Assembly (NCBI GenBank): GCA_030760725.1
Contig: JASWHV010000016.1
Location: 20,389,084 to 20,453,083 of the forward strand
Length of the DNA stretch: 64,000 bases
Direction of reading: 5' to 3'
From: Neostapfia colusana
Lineage: Eukaryota > Streptophyta > Magnoliopsida > Poales > Poaceae
Within the stretch, counting starts at the first letter, position 1. Every line of letters begins with the position of its first letter. A program made the position numbers and the translations under genes. The notes beneath the pieces are model-generated. The model saw only the letters and a program-made list of their open reading frames with translations, was not told where the DNA came from and ran no database searches. Below, in pieces: positions 53,501 to 63,367 of the stretch.

Positions 53501-54125
53501 AGACTACTGCGAGGACCTTGGTATTCAGGTATGCTATGCCTCTGTCGCCCACCCGAGGAGCAATGGGCAAGTTGAGAGGGCCAACGCGGAGATTCTCCGG
53601 GGCCTTAAGACTCGCACCTTCGCCAGCCTGAAGAAACATTGTGCCAATTGGGTAGATGAGCTTCCGAGCACACTATGGGCTAACCGGACATCCCAGAGCC
53701 GGGCCACCGGGGAGACACCCTTCTTCATGGTGTACGGGGCTGAAGCTGTACTTCCCCCAGAAATCACCATGAAGTCTCACCGTGTCCGGGCTTACGACGA
53801 AGCCACGCAGGACAACCTCCGACGTGGAGAAATCGACCTCGTCGACGAGGTCCGATTACATGAGGCACTCCGTAATGCGCAGTACAGACAAGCGCTTCGG
53901 CGCTACCACCAAAGGTCTGTGCGTGCCCGCGAGCTGCAGGAAGGTGACCTTGTGTTGCGGCGCATACTTTCTCGCGAAGGGGCCCACAAACTCTCCCCTA
54001 GTTGGGAAGGCCCCTTCCGAGTAGCGAAAGTATGCCACCCCGGGTGTGTGCGCCTTTCCACCGAGGATGGGGACCTGCTCCCGAACCCTTGGAACATAGA
54101 ACACCTCCGTAAGTTCTACCCCTAG
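50524..54125 (+). pseudogene. pol: pol pseudogene with one frameshift and one stop
   Basis: In frame after the amber codon: RT (YVDD) open to about 51645. A 1-nt deletion in the Pro-rich linker (CACCAGGGG where the intact copy has CACCAGGGAGG) shifts the frame. Then RNase H and aRNH (FFDGSS, AEYEA, QGDSQLV, AADNLS) run to TGA at 52803-52805, a Trp codon in the intact copy. Integrase continues to 54125 with its HHCC region and DDE residues present (LDILGPF, ITDNG, NGQVERA). It keeps the seven residues missing from 5870-9409 (NRTSQSR). Confidence 0.88.
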
Positions 54126-54989
54126 AGCAAAAATAGGACAGTACTTTCTTTTCGTAATAAACTCCATAGTGTCCAGGAGCAGCGCTCGGAGCAGCTAAAC
54201 CCCAGGGGACGGTCCAGGACTACGTTCAGCTTTGCCTGGTTCCGACTCCAAGCGCGTAGAGTCTTGCTTCCCCTCTTAATGGGGTGGGTCGTGGCCTCCA
54301 TGTTTAGCCTGCCTTCCTCCTATGGAAAGTTGTGCAAAAAGAAATCTGCTCTACTTTGCTCTTTCCTTGTACTCATTTAAATTGTGAATTGAGTTTTTTA
54401 ATCACCCTTGCAGTGCATGGTTGCCATGTGCTCAGCTCCCCCTCTCTACAAGTCCCCAAGCACCAAACATATGGTTAGGGGCTGTAAATCAAATAAGACT
54501 ATGAGATACGGGAGGGGGAGCCCCCAAGGAGAATTACGTTTCCTCTACCTATGTGCAGGACCTCCAGGTTGCGGCAACAGGGACTGCATGAAGCAGGGAG
54601 AAAGGAGCTACCAACTACTCCGACCTAGGATTGGAAGGACCGGGACCTGCCCCTCCAGAAGGGGCGGGACCCGGGGGCCCCACGTGTCCAGCGGGCCCGG
54701 AAATCTCTCCTCCCTTGAAGAGGGCCCCGGGCTCGCCACGTGGCAGGCGGAAACTGGACCTCCCCCCTCGGTAGGGGGGCTCTGAAAGCCCTACGTGTCC
54801 AACATGGCCAGAGCTCCCGCCTCTTAAGGAGGAGCTCCAGACCCGCCACGTGGCAGGCAGATTTGGAGCTCCCCATAGGGCGAGATCCGGAGACCTCCGG
54901 GGGCTCCTAACACGGTTAGGGCCCGGGGAGGGTGTCTGTGCAAAGCTCCGAGATTGGAGATGGCCTCTGAGTACCTTGCGGAGCAAAGG
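54126..54989 (+). other. Post-pol 3' region with G-box units
   Basis: Like 9410-10270: AT-rich patch near 54360, conserved AAGGAGAATTACG block at about 54527, G-box-like units at 54680-54880 (CACGTGTCC near 54681, CACGTGGCAGG near 54737 and 54847). Non-coding. Confidence 0.6.
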
Positions 54990-55663
54990 ACTCAGCCGGG
55001 CAAAGCCAAGAAGCAGAGGAAAAGCATCACAGACACAAATATCCAAGAGGGTCAAATTAAGCAAGGCTCCATGAGCTGAACTACAGACTCGATAAGAAGA
55101 AAGAAACAAGCCCCAAGGGTCTCCCAACACGACCAGAATCCAGAAGTTGCAACAACGGCCGCGTCGCCAAGCTTCAGCCCTGGCGGAACTCTCTCGCTCT
55201 ATGACCAGAGCGCAGGAATCACCTCCCTCATCACCGGCGCAAAAACCAGTGACACCACGGGAGCTCCTGAGGCCCCCTCCGCAGTATTCAGCGGTCTTCT
55301 TGGAGACTCTACCGCCTGGGATTCTCCACGGTGCATCGGCGGTTTCCTTCTCATGAAGTTCCATCATCACCTGCGCAAAAGCCGGTGTCGACAAGGGTGC
55401 CCCTGGAGCCCCCAACCCTCATCACCCGCGCAAAAGCTGGAGTCGTCAAGGGGGCTCCTGAGGCCCTCTCCGCAGCATTCAGCGGTGTTCTTGGAGACCC
55501 TGCCGCCTGGGATTCTCTTCGATGCTTCAGCGGTTCCTTTGAAGACTCCACCACCCTCAGGGACAGGGCAGGCAGGCTCCCTGAGTCCCAGGCTTGGTGC
55601 AGACGCAACCGCTGGAGGGAGCTGAGAGCAATTCTTCCCCCAATAAGGCGGGTTACAAGCCAT
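54990..55663 (-). pseudogene. Short form of the antisense aORF
   Basis: Starts MACNPPYWGK at 55663. Close to the copy at 10279-10946 in layout and breaks, with a frame change near 55367. Contains RIPGGRVSKNTAE and GAPLSTPAFAQV blocks and IERESSARAEA near the end. A TATA-like CCTTATAAG lies about 52 bp upstream. Confidence 0.55.
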
Positions 55664-56139
55664 GGAAGAAGACAAGACGGCAGGACCTGAGGGAAGCGCA
55701 GGGGCAGGAAGCCTTATAAGAGGAATGTACCCACATGGAGGTTCCATTTAGCACCTTCCCGGGTGCAATCTCAAGCGATTCGGAACTCTTCGGATACCCC
55801 GCGTCGGCGACCGCTTCGGTTCATAAACCGAGTGCCGATGAGAGGTGGGCCCAAGCTGCTTAACTAAAGCGGTGGGGTCAAGGAGTTAGTCTCCTGAGAA
55901 GATGAGCCGGCAAGGCACTTCGGCGGTTCCCAAAGAAAGCGCCGCAACATGCAGAAGTGGCAGTCTTGGGAACCGCCGCAGTAAAAGCAACCATCAAGTG
56001 AGCGCACGCTCCCACGATCCCGTGGCCGTTCGTGCTCCGGCAGCGGTCAATTCGGGACTCAGAGAAAGTGCACGGATCGGAAGAGACGGAGGTCCCACCT
56101 CGGCCTCGCTATCGCCCCCGAGATGGGTCCGGGGGTCAC
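55664..56139. other. aORF upstream and pre-LTR segment
   Basis: Same type as 1640-2130. Ends GATGGGTCCGGGGGTCAC. No gene seen. Confidence 0.5.
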
Positions 56140-57235
56140 TGTCGGTACCTGAGATATGGGGTACCCCCGCGCACAGGGTAAAATGCCTAAGGTACTCGCC
56201 CTTCTCCGCAGGGAGAGCTCCGAAGGCGTCACGCATCCGGCGGGACCGGACCTCCCTCTCCTCAGAGGAGAGCTTCGGGCCCGCCACGTGGCATACAGAA
56301 GCCGGACCTCCCCCTCCGCGGGAGAGAGGTCCGAAGACGCCACGTGTCTAGCGGGGCCGGACCTCCCTCTCCTCAGAGGAGAGCTCCGGGCCCGCCACGT
56401 GGCATACAGAAGCCGGACCTCCCCCTCCGCGGGGAGAGGTCCGGAGGCTCCACGTGCCCCGCGGGACTGACCCTCCTCTCCTCTGAGAAGGGCTCCGGGC
56501 CTGCCACGTGGCAGCAGAACGACGCTGCCTGCCCCGAGCGGTAGGCAGCGGGCGTAAATACGCACCATACCTTGCCCGTACAGGGTATTCAAGGCCCGCG
56601 TCTTCCCAAGACGCGGAGACACGGAGCACGCTTCTGTCAGGTGCCGTTGCGCCCAGTCGCATCACAGACTGGCGCGCGGTGTCAGAACCTATCAGCCAAT
56701 AAACACCGCGACAAGACATCCCATGCCGCCTGCGCCGTCATCAACCACTACGACTAGCATGCGGCATGGGCAGGGCGGCAACATGAAGACTCAGAAGCCT
56801 TCGACCAGAGACAACTACTGGCATAACTGCAGATACGGTAGATAATAGACAATCTTCCCGGGACCACCTGTCGGGTCCCGGCTCCCCTTGTAATCCGCCC
56901 GAGTCTTGGACTATAAAAGGCTCGGGTAGGCGTCGATAGCAAGGGTTCGCATTTTGCAACTCATACGCTAGCCATACACTCTCAAGCTGTAACTCACCCC
57001 CAAGCTCAGGCCTCCGGCCCTTAGCAGCAAGCAATACTGTGAGCTCCATAGCTCGCCGTGGACGTAGGGTTTTACGCTCCGGCGGCCTGAACCACGTAAA
57101 ACTCGCCGTGTCAAGCTCTTACTAACTCGTTCCATCTGCGCAAGCTCTCCGCTAGGAACTAGCCCCTCCGAAAAAAGAACCTCCGTGGGCTGCCCAGTGC
57201 AGGCCCGGGGGAAGTGTCGACCGAACACTTCGACA
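56140..57235 (+). repeat. LTR L10 (1096 bp) with evenly spaced CACGTG motifs
   Basis: Begins TGTCGGTACCTGAG and ends CGAACACTTCGACA. CACGTG occurs at 56285, 56341, 56396, 56451 and 56505, about 55 bp apart. TATA box at 56912. The right flank is an inverted LTR fragment, so this is the 3' end of the element. Confidence 0.92.
56912..56918 (+). promoter_or_regulatory. TATA box of L10
   Basis: TATAAAA in the family context. Confidence 0.6.
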
Positions 57236-57798
57236 AATACTTTGTACGGGCAAGGTATGGGGCGTCTTTATGCCCGCTGCCTATCGCTCGGGGGCAGGCA
57301 GCGCCGTTCTGCTGGCCACATGGCGGGCCCGGAGCCCCCCTCAGAAGAGAGGGGGGTCCAGCCCCGCGGGACACGTGGAGCCTTCGGACCTCTCCCCGCG
57401 GAGCGGGAGGTTCGGCTTCTGCTGGCCACATGGCGGGCCCGGAGCTCACCTCAGAAGAGAGGGGGGGCCGGCCCCGCAGGACATGTGGAGCCTTCAGACC
57501 TCTCCCCGCGGAGGGGGAGGTTCGGCTTCTGTTGGCCACGTGGCGAGCCCGGAGCTCCTCTCTGAGGAGGGGGAGGTCCGGCCTCTCTGGACACGCGGCA
57601 CCTTTGGACCTCTCTCCCGCGGAGGGGGAGGTCCGGCTTCTGTATGCCACGTGGTGGGCCCGGAGCTCTCCTCTGAGGAGAGGGAGGTCCGGCCACGCTG
57701 GACGCGTGGCACCTTCGGAGCTCTCCCTGCGGAGAAGGGTGAGATCCTTAGGCATTTTCCCCTGTACGCGGGGGTACCCTATATCAAGGGTACCGACA
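57236..57798 (-). repeat. LTR fragment L11, inverted (563 bp)
   Basis: Runs from AATACTTTGTACGGGC to GGGTACCGACA, the reverse of an LTR U3 half. The TATA box, R and U5 are missing. It is joined directly to the end of L10. On the right it continues into a reversed pre-LTR segment and 115-bp repeats, so its U3 end is a true LTR end. Confidence 0.85.
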
Positions 57799-57934
57799 GT
57801 GGCCCCCGGGCCCATCTCGGGGGAGATAGCGAGCCCGAGGTGGGACCTTCGTCTCTTCTGATCCGCGCATTTTATTGTCTTGAGTACTCCCTGTGCTGGC
57901 AGGGTCTTGACGGCTTCGGTGTTCAGCCTCTTAG
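57799..57934 (-). other. Reversed pre-LTR segment
   Basis: Reverse copy of 17221-17349, beginning GTGGCCCCCGGGCCC. It identifies this fragment as the same subtype as the L2-L3 element. Confidence 0.55.
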
Positions 57935-58135
57935 GAGAGGGTGAAGCCTGGCATCGGAGCTCTGCCCGGCTGTGGGGGCGGAGGTCCGAAAGTCATCGGA
58001 GCTCAGGCCAGCGAAGGGCGTGAGGTCCGGCATCAGCGCTCGCCTCTGAAAGGAGGGCGAGGGCTGGCCTCGGAGCTCGGTCTGGCTGTGGAGGCGGAGT
58101 CCGAAAGTCATCGGAGCTCAGGCCAACGAAGGTCG
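57935..58135 (-). repeat. 115-bp tandem repeat, inverted, about 1.7 copies
   Basis: GTCATCGGAGCTCAGGCC occurs at about 57992 and 58107, 115 bp apart. Same unit as 16460-17220 in reverse. It ends abruptly at AACGAAGGTCGTTGAC, where unrelated DNA begins. Confidence 0.8.
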
Positions 58136-58661
58136 TTGACACGACCCCAATTGGTCTTGTCGAGCCAGGATCACGCTGAGGGGTGCTGCGTTGCACAGTA
58201 CCGTATAACACACGTCAAAGGTACAAAGCGGAAGCGAAGTTTTATTACATAAACAAGTTATGAACATGTTTACATCAAAATAAGTTCAGTCTACACTCGC
58301 GGGCATAGACTAAGCATCAAGTGCACGTTCAGCCCATGAACGTGCCCTTGCTAGCACACACGCACACTAACTCTGCGGCGTGCACGACTCCCACTCGACG
58401 GGGTTCCCCTCCTGGGGTTCCGTCTCCTCTTCGGGAGTCCCTTCCTCATAGAACCCTGCAAAAGCTTCAAACACAAGCAGTGAGCACGAAGGCTCAGCAA
58501 GTCTGACCCGTCTCACATAAACATGGAACTTCTACATGAGGGTAATGGGTTACATGAGGTAAAAATCATTTGCAAGGACTCGCCTAATTAGTAGAACCTT
58601 ACTTTCAAGTTTTAGCAGCAGGTTGTAGAGAACCTTACGCTAAGGTACTTGAGAGAGCCGC
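58136..58661. other. Non-family island, AT-richer
   Basis: The only stretch not matching the family. On the minus strand there is a possible acceptor (TTTTGCAG, exon from 58455), a short acidic reading with EEGTPEEETEPQEG, a TAG at 58367-58369, and AATAAA at 58241-58246. That would fit the 3' end of a gene or of another transposon. It also has a 9-bp hairpin near 58323 (GCACGTTCA/TGAACGTGC). I do not recognise it. It ends at the true 5' terminus of L12. Confidence 0.5.
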
Positions 58662-59758
58662 TGTCGGTACCTGAGATATGGGGTACCCCCGCGCACAGGG
58701 TAAAATGCCTAAGGTACTCGCCCTTCTCCGCAGGGAGAGCTCCGAAGGCGCCACGCGTCCGGCGGGGCCGGACCTCCCTCTCCTCAGAGGAGAGCTCCGG
58801 GCCTGCCACGTGGCATACAGAAGCCGGACCTCCCCCTCCGCGGGAGAGAGGTCCGAAGACGCCACGCGTCCAGCGGGGCCGGACCTCCCTCTCCGCAGAG
58901 GATAGCTCCGGGCCCGCCATGTGGCATACAGAAGCTGGACCTCCCCCTCCGTGGGGAGAGGTCCGGAGGCAACACATGCCCCGCAGGCCAGACCCTTCTC
59001 GCCTCAGAGAAGGGCTCCGGACCCGCCACGTGGCCAGAAGAGCGGTGCTGCCTGCCCCCGAGCGGTAGGCAGCGGGCGTAAAGGCGCCCCACACCTTGCC
59101 AGTACAAGATATTCAAGGCCCGCATCTTCCCGAGACGTGGAAACGCGGAGCACGCATCTGTCAGGTGCCGTTGCGCCCAGTCGCATCACAGACTGGCGCG
59201 CGGTGTCAGAACCTGCCAGCTAATAAACGCCGCGACAAGACGTCCCATGCCGCCTGTGCCGTCATCAACCACTACGACTAGCATGCGGCATGGGCAGGGC
59301 GGCAAGATGAAGACTCAGAAGCCTTCGACCAGAGGCAACTACCGGCGTAACTACAGATACGGTGGATAATAGACAATCTTCTCGGGACCACCTGTCGGGT
59401 CCCGGCTCCCCTTGTAAGCCACCCGAGTCTTGGACTATAAAAGGCTCGGGTAGGCGTCGATAGCAAGGGTTCGCATTTTGCAACTCATACGCTAGCCATA
59501 CGCCCTCAAGCTGTAACACTTCCCCAAGCTCAGGCCTCCGGCCCTGAGCAGCAAGCAATACAGCGAGCTCCATAGCTCGCCGTGGACGTAGGGTTTTACG
59601 CTCCGGCGGCCTGAACCACGTAAAACTCGCCGTGTCAAGCTCTCACTAACTCGTCCATCTGCGCAAGCTCTCCGCTAGGAACTAGCCCCTCCGAAAAAAG
59701 AACCTCCGCGGGCTGCCCAGTGCAGGCCCGGGGGAAGTGTCGACCGAACACTTCGACA
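58662..59758 (+). repeat. LTR L12 (1097 bp), 5' LTR
   Basis: Begins TGTCGGTACCTGAG after the island (flank GCCGC) and ends CGAACACTTCGACA. TATA box at 59436. One of two 5' LTRs here (the other is L5) whose left flank is not the 3' end of another copy. Confidence 0.93.
59436..59442 (+). promoter_or_regulatory. TATA box of L12
   Basis: TATAAAA in the family context with intact CCCGAG/CTCGGG flanks. Confidence 0.65.
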
Positions 59759-59760
59759 TT

Positions 59761-59778
59761 TGGCGCGCCAGGAAGGGG
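59761..59778 (+). other. Primer binding site after L12
   Basis: TGGCGCGCCAGGAAGGGG, the variant also found after L1. Confidence 0.75.
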
Positions 59779-59815
59779 GCTTTTCCCCTAGCGCGACGAG
59801 TTTCCGCCGACGAAG

Positions 59816-61517
59816 ATGACCAAGCTTCCTTCAGCGGCAAACTCTCCCCCCCACGTTCACGGCGAACCGTGACCACTGGGGAGTACATGTCGACACACTC
59901 AGGACGGAGTGTGTCGGCACAAGTGGGTAGCCAGCAGCCGACTCCGGCTATGCAGGCCCCGACCAGTGTGAGGTCTTCTGCAGCGCTGAGCGTACACCAT
60001 GGAGGTGCGCTAGCTGCAGCAAGAGCGCTGTTGCGCAACCCACCTGCGGGGGATGCGCCCCATTCAGCGACCCAGCAATGGGTCCGCGAGGTGGACCACG
60101 TCGTCGTCGCCGCCGCGAACCCTCGTTTTCGGCGAGGACGGCGCCCAGGGAAACCGGCTGTGTCGCTGACGCGCACACCCACGGTTGACGGGCTAATGGC
60201 AGATTCCATCTCCTCCAGGCTCCTGTCGACGGACCTGCGAAGGGAACTGGAACGGTGCCACTTGGGGCAGGACGCCCGGGTGTACCTCGAGCGACGCCGA
60301 GAAAGGCATCGCAACCATGAGGCAGGCGACAGCATGTCGTCGGCCTCGACACAATCAGAAGGGCAGGTCTTCGCCATGCGAGCCCCGCCTCAGGCATATG
60401 CTGCGCAGCATATGCCACCACCATATGCGCCGCAAGTAGAGGCCCCGGTCTATGGTGCAGCCTTGCCCATGCCGGGATACGCGGTGCCAGGTGCGAACCA
60501 CATGTTCGCAGCGCCAGTACCTGCAGCAGAAGGTGCAGGATGTGCGGCCCTTGCACCCCACCTTCGCTTCGCAAGGTGGCCACGCAAGTTTCGCCTGCAC
60601 CTGCCCGAGAAGTACGACGGCAGCGTCAACTCAGCGGAGTTCCTCCAGATCCACTCCACCGCCGTACTTGCTGCAGGAGGCGACGAGGCTGTCATGGCCA
60701 ACTACTTCCCCGTCGCCTTGACCGGCCCAGCCCGGTCTTGGCTCATGAATCTACCTCAGGGGTCCATAACATCGTGGGGTGAGCTCTGCCGGCAGTTCGT
60801 CGCCAACTTCGGCAGCTCCTACACCCGTCCCAGCACGGAGCTCGACCTCCACGCCGTCAAACAACAACCTGGGGAGTCGCTGCGCTCTTTCATCCAGCGG
60901 TTCTCTCAGGTGCGCAACACCATCACACATATCCAAAGCGCCTCTGTGGTGGTGGCGTTCCGACAGGGTGTCCAGGACGAGAAAATGCTTGAGAAGCTCG
61001 TGACCAGAGAGGTCCGCGATGTCTCGGAGCTCTTTAGCCTGGCGGACAAGTGCGCCAGAGCGGCTGAAGGGCGGAACTGGCACGCACTGCCGACCTCTGA
61101 GTCAGGAGGGCAGCCCGGGTCCGGTGCTGCTGCCTATGGGGGTGGCAAGAAGACCAAGAACCGGGGGAGTGGAAAGATGAAGTCACCATTCACGGCCCCC
61201 GTCGCCGCAGCTGCCACGCCCCGACAAGAGGCAGCGGCAATCACCGGCCCCGACAAGGCGGGCTATGCCCCGTGCATGGCACGTGCAACCATACTGCTGC
61301 CGAGTGCTGGGAGATCCAGAGGCTCGCAGAGCGCTTCCGCAATGGAAGACAGCAGAGGGCTGAAGCACCGCCCTACCCTCAGAGGGATGGCAAACAGAAG
61401 GCCGATGCCCCAGTCACCGCTGCCCACCAGGTGGGGTTCCAGGAGCCTCAGCGTGTCATAAAGACAGTGCATGACGGTGAGGACTCCAGTTCCGACGGTG
61501 ACGGGCCAGGGCGTTAG
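59816..61517 (+). pseudogene. gag: gag of the gag-only subfamily, two frameshifts
   Basis: The usual start at 59816 (MTKLPSAAN) runs into TGA near 59870 because of a 1-nt change in the CCCCCCC run. The main reading is open from Met 59887 (MSTHSGRSVSAQ) to about 61210 and covers the gag core. A deletion near 61210, where the sister copy has about 20 more bases, shifts the frame. The knuckle (HGTCNHTAAEC) and acidic tail GDGPGR-stop are then read to 61517. No protease follows. Confidence 0.8.
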
Positions 61518-61990
61518 CCTACTACGGCACGCCTCCGTGCCTCGAACATACCTCTCGGGGGCTGCCTAAGGTCCGTCAACCGCTTGAAGGCCTTGCCAGA
61601 AGGGGAAGATGCCTTAGGTCATCCAAGGCGAGCCCGGGTCCACCTACCCCTTGAAGGCCTTAGCCAGAAGGGGAGAACTCCCCGAGGGCCCCCGAGAGAA
61701 GCCGCGCAGGACCTGATCCAGCGTGAAGATAACAACCTCGACAAGACTGGGCTTGCAGGGAACACCCCACAACGCACGGTCTCGGCTAATGCTCTAAGCA
61801 CTACCGCCAAAGAACCAAACGCGACGGGGGCCCGCAAGAGGGCAACCTGGTGAAGCGGCACGCTATATTCCAAGGAGGACCCATAAGCTCTCCCCCAGCA
61901 GGGAAGGTCCCTTCCGAATCATGAAAGCTGCCGCCCCAGGTACACATGCCTTTCAACCGAGAGTGGGATCCTTTCCCAAAAAATCCTTGC
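61518..61990 (+). pseudogene. Integrase C-terminal relic
   Basis: Matches 39780-40262 closely, including CCAGAAGGGGAGAACTCCCC and the GGGAAGGTCCCTTCCGAATC remnant of the integrase C-terminus. No open frame of interest. Confidence 0.6.
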
Positions 61991-63367
61991 CATGAAGCAA
62001 CACTGTAAGTCCTACTTACTGAGCATCGGTAGAACAGGGTTATTAACTTCTGTAATAGACCCCATAGAATTTAGGAACAGAGCTTGGGGTAGCTAAGTCT
62101 CAAGGGACGGTACAGGACTACGTTCAGTTTAGCCTGGTTCCAACCCTAAGCGCGTAGAGTCTTGCTTCCCTTGTAGACGAGGCGGAACATTGCCCCCATG
62201 TACAGCCAGAATTCCACCTATGTGCACGAATACAGAGACCTGTTCTACTTAGCTCTCTCTCATGCGCTCATTTAAATTATGCATTAATTTTTATGATCGC
62301 ACTATCTCTGTATGTTCATCGTACATCTAGCTCCCCCTCTCCTGCGCTCATCCATAGTCGGCATTTGCTATCCTACCGAAGGCAGCTGCGCTTGAGGCAC
62401 CTGCCGATGGCCGAGTGAGTCTCTCGGGCCTCCCCCAGTCAGGTGTTGGGGTGCCAGTTGGTTACCTCCAGGAAAGGCCAGCGTTGTGCATGGGGGGTCC
62501 AGGGTGCGTATCCAGCTTAGCCGGCCCTGAGCCCAAAGCATGCGCATCCTGCCCTCCGGAGGTCCAGGGGAGTACGTCCGCTTTGCCTGGTCATGAACCC
62601 AAAGTGCGTGCACTCTGCTTCCCCAGCGCATGGCCCGGTACTAGGGATCGGACGGCCGTACCCGGACCTTGGAGGGAGCCGGAGCTCCGGCGCCTCGTGC
62701 ACAGAATTGCCCAAGCCCCGTATGGCGGGTCAGGACCATAAGACGGATAAGACTAGGAGACTGGAGGGGAGGACCCCCCGAGGAGAATTACGTTTCCTCT
62801 GCCTGTGTGCAGGACCTCCAGGTTACGGCAACAGGGACTGCATGAAGCGGGGGGAAAGGAGCTACCAGCTACTCCGGCCTGGGACTGGAAGGACCGGGAC
62901 CTGCCCCTCCAGCAGGGGCGGGGCCCGGGGGCCCCACGTGTCCAGCGGGCCCGGAACTCTCTCCTTCCTTGAGGAGGGCTCCGGGCTCGCCATGTGGCAG
63001 GCAGGAACCTGACCTCCCCCCTCAGTGGGAGGGCTCCGAAAGCCCTACGTGTCCAACATGACCGGAGCTCCCGTCTCTTGAGGAGGAGCTCCGGACCCGC
63101 CACATGGCAGGCAGATTTGGAGCCCCCCATAGAGCGAGGTTCGGAGACCTCCGGGGGCCCCTAACACGGTTAGGACCCGGGGAGGGTGTCTGTGCGAAGC
63201 TCCGAGATTGGAAATGGCCTCTGAGTACCTTGCGGAGCTAAGGACTCAGCCAGGCAAAGCCAAGAAGGAGAGAAAAAGCATCACAGACACAAGTATCCAA
63301 GAGAGTCAAATTAAGCAAGGCTCCATGAGCTGGACTACAGACTCGATAAAAAAGGGAGAAACAAGTC
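61991..63367 (+). other. Post-pol 3' region with G-box units
   Basis: AT-rich patch near 62270-62300, conserved AAGGAGAATTACG block at about 62782 followed by a pyrimidine run and GTGTGCAG, G-box-like units at 62930-63110. Parallels 40263-41617. No gene seen. Confidence 0.6.

Larger units (their letters stand above)
46821..57235 (+). mobile_element. Second gag-pol Tat-type element (L9 to L10), pol broken
   Basis: Full layout: LTR, PBS, gag-protease, amber codon, pol, 3' region with short aORF, LTR. Coding regions are nearly the same as in 2131-12530. One early stop in gag, one frameshift and one stop in pol make it non-autonomous. L9 and L10 differ in their U3 halves, so they are not an original pair, and no target-site duplication is visible. 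Confidence 0.85.

Noticed and set aside
58136..58661. Annotating the island as a host gene exon
   Set aside because: Only a short acidic reading with a possible acceptor and AATAAA; no recognisable protein and no upstream exons.
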